Part shown: piece after piece, positions 1-5,872 of the stretch
Position numbering within the stretch: the stretch's first letter is position 1
How the letters are laid out: every line of letters begins with the position of its first letter
Assembly: GCA_902766345.1 (NCBI GenBank)
Contig: CACXDK010000346.1
Location: 1 to 5,872 of the forward strand
Origin: an uncultured Spirochaetaceae bacterium
Lineage (GTDB): Bacteria > Spirochaetota > Spirochaetia > Treponematales > Treponemataceae
DNA length: 5,872 bases
Direction of reading: 5' to 3'
Program-made: the position numbers and the translations under genes
The notes under the pieces: generated by a model
The model's input: the letters and a program-made list of their open reading frames with translations, nothing else
Databases searched by the model: none
What the model was told of the DNA's origin: nothing

Positions 1-687
1 ATCTGTTATAAAGTCCGTACAGCGTGTGTCAAAGTAAAGTTCCGCACCAAGCTCTTTAAGTTTTGCGTTCATGGCATTTATGATGGCTGGCAGTTTGTCT
101 GTGCCAATGTGAGGGTGTGCGTCTGTAAGAATCTTTTTGTCTGCCCCAAAGTGTGCGAATATCCTTAATATTGAAGAAATGTCTCCGCGCTTGTTACTTC
201 TTGTGTAAAGCTTTCCGTCACTGAATGTACCGGCACCACCTTCTCCAAAGCAGTAGTTGGAATCTTCATCTACTGTGCCTTTAGTGCTGATGGCTGCAAT
301 GTCCTTGCGCCTTTGCCCTGTAACACTGCCGCGTTCAATGATTATTGGCTGAATGCCCTGCTCTAAAAGCGTGAAGGCTCCAAAAAGCCCTGCTGGTCCT
401 GAGCCGATTATGATTACTTTCTTAGTTCCGTCTGCATGCTTCCATTGCGGAACACAGTTTTGTGTGTCTTCTGGTTTTTCACCTATGTAAACTTTGTAGC
501 GAAGTACAAGTTTTACTGAATTGTGACGTGCGTCTATGGATTTTTTTACGAATACGGCTGTAAAGTCTGAACCGTCTGGAGCGGTTTTTATGTTTTTAGC
601 CCTGAGAGCTTTTGAAATTTCCTGTTTTATGAAGTTAAAATCCTTTTCTTTATTTGGCTGAACTGTAACTGTAATGTCTGTAATCAT
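1..687 (-). CDS. FAD-dependent dehydrogenase, COG2509 type (N-terminal part, runs off left edge)
   Basis: I translated the minus strand: 229 residues are open from the ATG at 687 to the window edge with no stop. Residues 91-100 form a beta strand followed by GSGPAG (95-100), the dinucleotide-binding Rossmann motif that holds the ADP part of FAD, and IIIERG (115-120) supplies the acidic residue at the end of the second strand. Residues 144-168 contain CFGEGGAG and FSDGKLYTR, a block I recognise from COG2509 'uncharacterised FAD-dependent dehydrogenases'. The roughly 85 residues before the Rossmann fold fit the small N-terminal domain of that family. Family members are usually over 500 residues, so more than half is missing. 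The protein is predicted to be a cytosolic flavoprotein; its substrate is unknown and I do not propose one. Two in-frame ATGs lie upstream (at 696 and 714), but none of the three starts has a clear Shine-Dalgarno. I chose 687 because a consensus -10 box covers 695-700. The gene is divergent from the chemoreceptors. Confidence 0.88.
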   Translation of the reverse strand, partial: MITDITVTVQPNKEKDFNFIKQEISKALRAKNIKTAPDGSDFTAVFVKKSIDARHNSVKLVLRYKVYIGEKPEDTQNCVPQWKHADGTKKVIIIGSGPAGLFGAFTLLEQGIQPIIIERGSVTGQRRKDIAAISTKGTVDEDSNYCFGEGGAGTFSDGKLYTRSNKRGDISSILRIFAHFGADKKILTDAHPHIGTDKLPAIINAMNAKLKELGAELYFDTRCTDFITD

Positions 688-694
688 AGGGTAC

Positions 695-723
695 ATTATA
701 TATAGTGTAGGCATTTTTTTCTA
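695..723 (-). promoter_or_regulatory. Candidate sigma-70-type promoter for the FAD dehydrogenase
   Basis: On the minus strand, 700-695 reads TATAAT, a perfect -10 box. Exactly 17 bp upstream, 723-718 reads TAGAAA, which matches 4 of 6 bases of the TTGACA consensus. The expected transcription start is about 7 bases past the -10, at or next to the ATG at 687, which would leave essentially no 5' leader. The surrounding DNA is AT-rich, so a chance match is possible. Confidence 0.45.
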
Positions 724-745
724 TTGCAAAGCTGTTGTTTTTTGT

Positions 746-774
746 TTGCTTTTTGGCTAAATGCATGTGATAAT
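746..774 (+). promoter_or_regulatory. Candidate extended -10 promoter for MCP1
   Basis: GATAAT at 769-774 matches 5 of 6 bases of the -10 consensus and is preceded by TGT at 766-768, giving an extended -10 (TGn). A weak -35, TTGCTT at 746-751, lies 17 bp upstream. Transcription would start near 781, after the ATG at 761 and before the Shine-Dalgarno at 793-797, which supports translation from 809. I looked for the flagellar sigma-28 pattern often used for chemotaxis genes (TAAA, 15 bases, GCCGATAA) and did not find it here. Confidence 0.4.
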
Positions 775-792
775 TAAATTTAATGCAGCAAT

Positions 793-797
793 AGGAG
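793..797 (+). promoter_or_regulatory. Ribosome binding site that selects the MCP1 start at 809
   Basis: AGGAG lies 11 bases before the ATG at 809, a slightly long but usable spacing. The longer in-frame ATG at 761 is preceded by T-rich sequence without any purine-rich site. This motif, together with the signal-anchor-like start MKKKSLSL, decides for 809. Confidence 0.6.
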
Positions 798-808
798 ATG
801 TTTTGTTT

Positions 809-2896
809 ATGAAGAAAAAGTCTTTAAGTCTTGTCGTTTATCTTATTCTTATGATTGGTTTGGGCTTTGCAACACTGACAGTCTTGCAGGTGGTTTTACT
901 TTCCCGAATGGCACGTACAAATTCCCGATCAGACCACATTGAAAGTTACACCCGTCTTGCAGGTGCAATGGAATTGGCATTGGAAAATACTGTAGAAGGT
1001 TATTTTAAAGACCTGCAGGTATATGTATGTGCTGACATTATGAAGGATGGCGACCTTGATTCTGTATCCAAGTGGCTTGTCAGTCATGAAAAAATCAGGG
1101 CAGCAGAATTTGACTACATTCTTATTGCAGGGCCAGACGGACATGCCTATACCGACCTTGGTAAGCGTACAGACATATCTGAACGTGATTACTTTAAGGC
1201 AATAATGCAGCAGGGCAAGGAACGCTTTGTTGATAATCCTGTAATTTCAAAGACTACGGGCGATAGGGTAATCCACATAACAACAGCCCTTAAAGACCGC
1301 AACGGTAAAACTTTTGCCATGGTTTCGGGCGTTATAAATGTTAATGTTCTTGTAAAGCCTGTAAAGGAAATGGAAATGCCAGACGGGGTATGGGTGTTCA
1401 TGATGGATCAGCATGGCGATGTTATGTACCACACTGTTGCTATTGAAGATGCAAACTTTATTACAAACCCGGGAGAAGGTCATGAAGACCTTGGTGAATA
1501 TTCAAAGAGAATGGCAGCCGGTGAGAGCGGTCATGTATTGATAAAATCTTACACAGGAAGTAAATATGACCTTATGGTCTACAGTGGCATAAAAGGAACG
1601 CCGTGGGCTTTGGGCTTTACCATTGCAGGAAACACTATTGAAGTTCTTGGAAACAAGATTGCCTTGGCTTCTGTTTCTTTTGGAATTGCCGTGCTTATTG
1701 CAATTCTTGTGTTGGGTGGCGTAATTCTTTATGTATCGCTCAAACCTCTTACTATTGTACGCGATACTATTACAGGAATTTCTACAGGAAACGCAGACCT
1801 TACAAAACGTATTACGGTAAAATCCGAAAACGAAATTGGTCAGGTGGTCAGTGGATTTAACCTGTTTGCTGAAAAGCTCCAGAGCATCATACGCGAAGTA
1901 AAATCTTCCAAGGATGAACTGGGGATTGCTGGTGAGGACATGTCGGCTTCGGCACAGGACACTGCAAGTGCCATTACTCAGATTATTGCCAACATTGACA
2001 GCTTTGGACATCAGATTGGTAATCAGAAAAAGAGTGTTGACCAGACAGCAGGGGCTGTAGATGAAATTTCTGCAAATATTGATTCCCTTAATCAGATGAT
2101 TGCAACCCAGTCTTCTGGTGTTGAGCAGGCAAGCTCTGCCGTAGAACAGATGATTGGTAACATAAATGCCGTTACAAATTCAATAGAAAAAATGAAAGAC
2201 GCTTTCAACAGCTTGCAGTCACGTTCTCAGGAAGGCTTTGTTAAACTTGAGGCTGTTACCCAGAAAGTTTCTGCTATTGAAAGCCAGTCTGTAACCCTGA
2301 AAGATGCAAACTCAGCTATATCCAACATTGCGGAACAAACAAACCTGCTTGCTATGAATGCTGCAATTGAAGCTGCCCACGCTGGAGAAGCTGGTAAGGG
2401 ATTTGCCGTTGTTGCTGACGAAATCCGTAAGCTTTCCGAAACTTCAAGCCAGCAGTCAACGCAGATAAGCAATCAGCTTAATCAGATTATGAATTCCATT
2501 GCAGATGTTGTTCATGCTTCAAGCGATGCAAGTGTTACATTCTCTAAGGTTTCACAGGAACTTTCTGGCACAGACCAGCTGGTAATGCATATTGGTACTG
2601 CCATGGAAGAACAGAACGAAGGTTCTAAGCAGATTGTAGAAGCCCTTAAGATGATGAATGACAGTACTCAGGAAGTTAAGGTTGCTTCTCTGGAAATGCA
2701 TGAAGGCAATAAACTTATCCTTTCTGAAGTTCAGCAGTTGCAGGACGTTACGATTGCAATGAAGGCAAGCATGGATGAAATGCTTGCAGGTGCAAGAAAG
2801 ATTAACGAAACAGGTGTTGCTCTAAAAGATGTTTCTGATAAGATGGGACGCTCTATTAATAAGATTGGAAGCCAAATAGACGAATTTAAGGTTTGA
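809..2896 (+). CDS. Methyl-accepting chemotaxis protein with double-Cache sensor (MCP1)
   Basis: A 695-residue transmembrane chemoreceptor that signals through CheW and CheA to the flagellar motor. Domains in order: a basic start and TM1 (about 6-30); a periplasmic sensor of about 250 residues (31-283) with the dCache_1-like stretch SERDYF (124-129) followed by [10 protein letters not shown]2 (284-311); HAMP (about 309-361, with P313 and EIG at 342-344); then a long antiparallel coiled coil whose tip (509-525) contains [18 protein letters not shown]. Candidate CheR/CheB methylation pairs are E439/Q440, E446/Q447 and E600/E601. About 25 heptads follow the tip, which suggests the long 48-heptad receptor class. 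The protein ends in FKV with no NWETF-like CheR tether. An in-frame ATG at 761 would add 16 residues, but it has no ribosome site and lies before the predicted transcription start. MCP2 follows after 93 bp on the same strand. The ligand cannot be told from sequence. Confidence 0.95.
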   Translation: MKKKSLSLVVYLILMIGLGFATLTVLQVVLLSRMARTNSRSDHIESYTRLAGAMELALENTVEGYFKDLQVYVCADIMKDGDLDSVSKWLVSHEKIRAAEFDYILIAGPDGHAYTDLGKRTDISERDYFKAIMQQGKERFVDNPVISKTTGDRVIHITTALKDRNGKTFAMVSGVINVNVLVKPVKEMEMPDGVWVFMMDQHGDVMYHTVAIEDANFITNPGEGHEDLGEYSKRMAAGESGHVLIKSYTGSKYDLMVYSGIKGTPWALGFTIAGNTIEVLGNKIALASVSFGIAVLIAILVLGGVILYVSLKPLTIVRDTITGISTGNADLTKRITVKSENEIGQVVSGFNLFAEKLQSIIREVKSSKDELGIAGEDMSASAQDTASAITQIIANIDSFGHQIGNQKKSVDQTAGAVDEISANIDSLNQMIATQSSGVEQASSAVEQMIGNINAVTNSIEKMKDAFNSLQSRSQEGFVKLEAVTQKVSAIESQSVTLKDANSAISNIAEQTNLLAMNAAIEAAHAGEAGKGFAVVADEIRKLSETSSQQSTQISNQLNQIMNSIADVVHASSDASVTFSKVSQELSGTDQLVMHIGTAMEEQNEGSKQIVEALKMMNDSTQEVKVASLEMHEGNKLILSEVQQLQDVTIAMKASMDEMLAGARKINETGVALKDVSDKMGRSINKIGSQIDEFKV

Positions 2897-2907
2897 TTTT
2901 AAAGTTT

Positions 2908-2944
2908 AATTTGGAAAATTTAAATTAAATTTGGAGAAATTTAA
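2908..2944 (+). repeat. Two AT-rich direct repeats spaced 20 bp, upstream of MCP2
   Basis: AATTTGGA followed by AAATTTAA occurs at 2908-2923, and again at 2928-2944 with one extra G (AATTTGGAGAAATTTAA). The two starts are exactly 20 bp apart, about two helical turns, and the second copy overlaps the presumed -35 of the MCP2 promoter. The arrangement would suit a pair of binding sites on one DNA face, but the low complexity of the sequence makes a chance origin possible. Confidence 0.4.
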
Positions 2945-2960
2945 GAAATCGTGCTATAAT
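2931..2960 (+). promoter_or_regulatory. Candidate extended -10 promoter for MCP2
   Basis: TATAAT at 2955-2960 is a perfect -10 box preceded by TGC at 2952-2954, giving the extended form TGnTATAAT. The -35 candidate TTGGAG (2931-2936, 18-bp spacer) matches only the TTG, as is common where the -10 is extended. Transcription would start near 2967, leaving a leader of about 23 bases that includes the ribosome site. I see no terminator between MCP1 and this promoter, so read-through from MCP1 is also possible. Confidence 0.6.
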
Positions 2961-2974
2961 GTCATTACGTATAA

Positions 2975-2980
2975 AAGGAG
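2975..2980 (+). promoter_or_regulatory. Strong ribosome binding site for MCP2
   Basis: AAGGAG lies 9 bases before the ATG at 2990. It is a better site than the one before MCP1 (AGGAG, 11-base spacing), which hints at more efficient translation of the second receptor. Confidence 0.75.
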
Positions 2981-2989
2981 TACTTTTAA

Positions 2990-5062
2990 ATGGCAGAAAA
3001 GAAAGATATCAAGATTGTTACCAAACTGGTAGCATTAATCGGTGGCGTCATTATTTTTAGTAGTGTAATTGTTGCTTTTATAGCCATTACGACGTTTGCC
3101 CGTAATCTAAGAAGACAGTCGGAGCAGGAAATTTCTGACACAGCGCACGGTACTGCACGTACGCTTGTTGACTGGATGATAACCCTTGACTTCGGTTCTG
3201 TAGTAACCGCAGATAGGGAAGATGTAAGAAATGCCATTCTTAATAATGACATTTCTGCTCTGGATGCAATGTCAAGATATTATAGCGATAATCTTGATTA
3301 TGAGTTTATGGCATTTGTAGATAAAAATGGTAATGTTCTTTCTGGTGACGGTGATGGTGTTTCTAAAGGTTCAAATATTGCTTCCGTTACAGCTGTAAAG
3401 AGAGCTTTGAGCGGAGAAAATGCTAATACTTATGAGCCTATATTTGGTTCTTTACTTGCACAGGTTTCTGCACGTCCTGTTAAGAGTAATGGTTCTGTAA
3501 TAGGAGCTTCTGTCTTTGTATATGACCTTACGACCGATGATTTTACGTCCCTTGTAAAGGATAGTTATGGCTGTGAGTGTACCCTTTTCTTCGGGGACAC
3601 CCGCGTTAAGTCTACCGTGAGTGGTGTTGAGGGCTCTAAGCTTGATAACAAGGAAATTGTAAACAAGGTCTTGAACAGAGGTGAGTCTTATGAGGGTGAG
3701 AATGTTATTGACGGTATTGCTTACTATTCAACTTATGCTCCTTTAATAGATGATGACGGTACTATTAAAGGTATGCTCTTTATTGCAAAGAGTCTTGAAA
3801 GCCTTAATAATGTAAGGAACATTACCATTGGAATTTGTGTTCCTACGATTATTATAATTGTGATTATACTTATGATTTTGAGCTACCTGTTCATAAGGTG
3901 GCTCATGTGGCGTATTTCCAACGTTACAAACCAGCTGGCAGACATGTCTTCTGGAGATGCAGACCTTACCCGCCGCGTAAAACTGCTTATCCGCGATGAG
4001 ATTGGTCAGCTTGTAATTACGTTCAATGCATTCTGTGATAAGTTGCACAAGATTATTTCTGAAACAAAGAAATCTAAGGATGAGCTTGTGCAGTCTGGAC
4101 TCGCAATGACTGAGACTACTAATGAATCTGCAACTGCAATTACTCAGATTATTGCAAATATTCAAAGCATTTCTAGTCATATTAACAAGCAGACGGACAG
4201 TGTTCAGCAGACTGCTGGTGCTGTAAATCAGATTTCATCTAATATTGAGTCGCTCAATAGGATGATTGAAAATCAGTCTGGCGGTGTAAATCAGGCTTCT
4301 GTTGCTGTTGAGGAAATGATTGGAAATATCAGTTCTGTAAACTCTTCTGTTGAAAAAATGGCAGATTCATTCGATGAGCTTGAAAAGAATGCTACACAGG
4401 GATTTAACTTACAGAACGATGTAAACGAAAAGATTTTACAGATTGAGTCTCAGAGTGAGATGCTTCAGGATGCAAACATTGCCATTTCTGACATTGCAGA
4501 GCAGACAAACCTGCTTGCTATGAATGCGGCAATTGAAGCTGCACACGCTGGTGAAGCAGGTAAGGGCTTTGCTGTTGTTGCAGATGAAATTCGTAAACTT
4601 TCTGAAACTTCAGCTTCTCAGTCAAAGACTATTGGTGAGCAGCTTACAAAGATTAAGGAATCTATTGGAGACGTTGTTACAGCTTCTAATGCTTCCAGCC
4701 ACTCACTTTCAATTGTGTCTGAAAAGATTAAGGAAACTGACCAGCTTGTCAGCCAGATTAAGTCTGCAATGGAAGAGCAGAATAATGGTTCACGACAGAT
4801 TACCAGTGCCCTTAAGACTATGAATGATACTACAAGGGAAGTTAAGGCAGCTTCGGAAGAAATGTCTAACGGTAACAAGCTTATTCTGTCTGAGGTTCGT
4901 GAATTGCAGGCTTCTTCTGAGGCTATGCGTAACGGCATGATGGAAATGTCAAACGGTGCCAAGAAGATAAACGAGACTGGAACTGCTTTGTCTGACATCT
5001 CTAGTCAGGTTCGCACTGCAATTGACAAGATTGGAAAGCAGATTGACTTGTTTAAGGTTTAA
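2990..5062 (+). CDS. Methyl-accepting chemotaxis protein with Cache-type sensor, Cache_3/Cache_2-like (MCP2)
   Basis: A 690-residue chemoreceptor. Domains in order: TM1 (about 11-35); a periplasmic sensor of about 240 residues (36-277); TM2 (278-302, very rich in isoleucine); HAMP (about 300-356, EIG at 337-339); and a coiled-coil signalling hairpin with its tip at 504-520. The sensor resembles Cache_3/Cache_2 families: FMAFVDKNG near 104-112, then [25 protein letters not shown], and FFGDTRV after a C-E-C motif (C195, C197). It does not resemble the MCP1 sensor. Candidate methylation pairs include E441/E442 and E595/E596. The cytoplasmic half aligns with MCP1 without gaps, and 40 residues around the tip are identical. 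There is no C-terminal pentapeptide; the protein ends in IDLFKV. The start is fixed by AAGGAG nine bases upstream. A strong terminator follows 35 bp after the stop. The receptor should share the CheA/CheW array with MCP1 while sensing a different, unknown signal. Confidence 0.95.
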   Translation: MAEKKDIKIVTKLVALIGGVIIFSSVIVAFIAITTFARNLRRQSEQEISDTAHGTARTLVDWMITLDFGSVVTADREDVRNAILNNDISALDAMSRYYSDNLDYEFMAFVDKNGNVLSGDGDGVSKGSNIASVTAVKRALSGENANTYEPIFGSLLAQVSARPVKSNGSVIGASVFVYDLTTDDFTSLVKDSYGCECTLFFGDTRVKSTVSGVEGSKLDNKEIVNKVLNRGESYEGENVIDGIAYYSTYAPLIDDDGTIKGMLFIAKSLESLNNVRNITIGICVPTIIIIVIILMILSYLFIRWLMWRISNVTNQLADMSSGDADLTRRVKLLIRDEIGQLVITFNAFCDKLHKIISETKKSKDELVQSGLAMTETTNESATAITQIIANIQSISSHINKQTDSVQQTAGAVNQISSNIESLNRMIENQSGGVNQASVAVEEMIGNISSVNSSVEKMADSFDELEKNATQGFNLQNDVNEKILQIESQSEMLQDANIAISDIAEQTNLLAMNAAIEAAHAGEAGKGFAVVADEIRKLSETSASQSKTIGEQLTKIKESIGDVVTASNASSHSLSIVSEKIKETDQLVSQIKSAMEEQNNGSRQITSALKTMNDTTREVKAASEEMSNGNKLILSEVRELQASSEAMRNGMMEMSNGAKKINETGTALSDISSQVRTAIDKIGKQIDLFKV

Positions 5063-5097
5063 AAATTAAAGGTAGCTCCTTGAGATATTAGAGGATT

Positions 5098-5124
5098 AGG
5101 CTCTGTAGCAATACAGGGCCTTTT
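5098..5124 (+). terminator. Rho-independent terminator after MCP2
   Basis: GGCTCTGTA (5099-5107) pairs with TACAGGGCC (5112-5120) through nine pairs, one of them a U-G wobble, closed by a GCAA tetraloop of the stable GNRA type (5108-5111). A5098 and T5121 add a tenth pair. Four T residues (5121-5124) and then CTATTGT follow. It ends the chemoreceptor transcript and insulates it from the exodeoxyribonuclease gene that starts about 40 bp later on the same strand. Confidence 0.88.
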
Positions 5125-5164
5125 CTATTGTAAAATCTTACTATTCCTTGTATTGTATAAGCAA

Positions 5165-5872
5165 ATGAAGATTATATCTTGGAACGTAAACGGTATTCGG
5201 GCAGTGGAAAAAAAAGGCTTTGTAAACTGGTTGTCCGAATGTGATGCAGATGTTGTTTGCATTCAGGAAACAAAAGCTAATCCTTCTCAGCTTTCGCAGG
5301 AGCTTTTAAATCCTCTGACAAAAGACGGCGGATTATATTTTTTCTTATTTTAACAGTGCAAAAAAAGCAGGGTATTCTGGTACTGCAATTTATTGCAAGC
5401 AAAAGCCCGATTGTGTAGAAAATATGGGCATTGATGCCTTTGATGACGAAGGCCGTGTTACAATTGCTAAATTTGGAAAGCTTGCGGTTATTTCTGCCTA
5501 TTTCCCTAACAGTCAGGATGCTGGCGCAAGGCTTGGCTACAAGCTGGACTTTTGCCATGCCATGCTTGAAAAGTGCAATGCCCTTGTTGCAGAGGGCTTT
5601 AATATTGTGCTGAATGGGGATTACAACATTGCCCACAAGCCGATTGATCTTGCAAATCCAAAGAGCAATGAACATAATGCAGGGTATTTGCCAGAAGAGC
5701 GTGCCTGGATGGATGAATTTACATCTGCTGGCTATGTGGATACTTTCCGTCATTTCTGTTCTGAGCCAGCAAAGTATACCTGGTGGAGCTACCGATTCCA
5801 TGCCCGCGAGAAAAACGTTGGGTGGCGTATAGACTACCAGTGCGTAAATCCGTCCTTTATTGACAAAGTAAA
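5165..5872 (+). pseudogene. xth: Exodeoxyribonuclease III / AP endonuclease (ExoA type), frameshifted near 5338-5343 and cut by right edge
   Basis: This enzyme would incise DNA at abasic sites and trim blocked 3' ends in base-excision repair, using Mg2+. The frame from ATG 5165 opens with [14 protein letters not shown] (N7 catalytic) and CIQETK (E35), then meets TAA at 5351-5353. Homology continues one frame over as [13 protein letters not shown] and runs to the edge. Removing one T from T6 (5338-5343) joins the halves as [17 protein letters not shown]. In the joined protein the family residues are Y112 (AYFPNS), D152 and N154 (NGDYN), WWSYR (206-210) and D223 (WRIDY). The final SDH motif lies beyond the window; 235 residues are visible of about 255 expected. 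All visible active-site residues are intact and the second half shows no decay, so a sequencing or assembly error or a very recent mutation is likelier than an old pseudogene. An in-frame TTG at 5153 is possible but unlikely. No Shine-Dalgarno precedes either start. Confidence 0.88.

Noticed and set aside
761..808. Upstream start for MCP1 adding 16 residues (MHVIIKF...)
   Set aside because: It has no ribosome site, lies before the predicted transcription start near 781, and puts hydrophobic and polar residues ahead of a clear MKKK signal-anchor start that has its own AGGAG.
1502..2011. 169-residue minus-strand open frame inside MCP1, and other minus-strand frames at 929-1483, 2227-2472, 2986-3252, 3743-4180 and 4618-4998
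   Set aside because: They lie antisense to strongly supported receptor genes, have no ribosome sites or recognisable domains, and their compositions (Cys/Asn-rich or Ser/Leu-rich) are those expected of shadow translations.
4524..4823. 99-residue plus-strand open frame inside MCP2
   Set aside because: It is an out-of-frame reading of the MCP2 tip and C-terminal helix, a leucine-rich low-complexity product with no independent support.
5068..5080. Short palindrome AAGGTAGCTCCTT before the terminator
   Set aside because: The stem is only about four pairs with almost no loop; it is too weak to call a regulatory element or terminator.
5338..5344. TTTTTTC as a programmed -1 frameshift site
   Set aside because: The heptamer fits the -1 slippery pattern, but the downstream homology needs a +1 (or -2) shift, so a -1 event would enter the wrong frame.
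5277..5801. 174-residue minus-strand open frame and two plus-strand frames (5431-5613, 5614-5832) over the exodeoxyribonuclease
   Set aside because: The frame with codons in register with 5358 gives a continuous, family-like exodeoxyribonuclease III through the whole stretch; these others are shadows.
1..5872. Undescribed defence, mobile or CRISPR-like system
   Set aside because: No spaced repeat array, transposase, integrase, tRNA or unknown gene cluster is visible; all genes belong to familiar housekeeping or chemotaxis families.

Overview
The window is ordinary chromosomal DNA from a motile bacterium, most likely a host-associated spirochaete of the Treponema type. This rests on the protein style: two long chemoreceptors ending in -FKV, with very long cytoplasmic hairpins and a tip reading [12 protein letters not shown], next to an exodeoxyribonuclease III of the ExoA kind, in moderately AT-rich DNA. 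The genus is an inference; no rRNA or other marker gene is present.

Layout from left to right. (1) Positions 1-687, minus strand: the N-terminal 229 residues of a COG2509-type FAD-dependent dehydrogenase, whose remainder lies off the left edge. (2) Positions 688-808: a divergent intergenic region holding one candidate promoter for each direction. (3) Positions 809-2896, plus strand: a 695-residue methyl-accepting chemotaxis protein (MCP1) with a double-Cache sensor. (4) Positions 2897-2989: a 93-bp gap with two AT-rich direct repeats 20 bp apart, an extended -10 promoter and a strong Shine-Dalgarno. (5) Positions 2990-5062, plus strand: a second 690-residue chemoreceptor (MCP2) with a different Cache-type sensor. 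(6) Positions 5063-5164: a gap with a clear rho-independent terminator. (7) From 5165 to the right edge, plus strand: exodeoxyribonuclease III, broken by an apparent one-base insertion in a T6 run and cut by the window end before its last catalytic motif.

The two receptors are the main theme. From the HAMP domain to the C-terminus they align without gaps: the HAMP EIG motif to the tip glutamate is 179 residues in both, and the tip glutamate to the C-terminus is 174 in both. Their periplasmic sensors and membrane segments are clearly different. They therefore look like an old tandem duplication with sensor replacement, and they would feed the same CheA/CheW array with two different stimuli. 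MCP2 has its own promoter, but no terminator separates it from MCP1, so it may also be read through from MCP1. The FAD dehydrogenase and the DNA-repair nuclease show no functional link to the receptors.

I found no convincing undescribed system. The points most worth a second look are the exodeoxyribonuclease frameshift, the gap-free receptor pair with swapped sensors, the spaced repeats upstream of MCP2, and a consensus -10 element so close to the oxidoreductase start that its mRNA may be leaderless.
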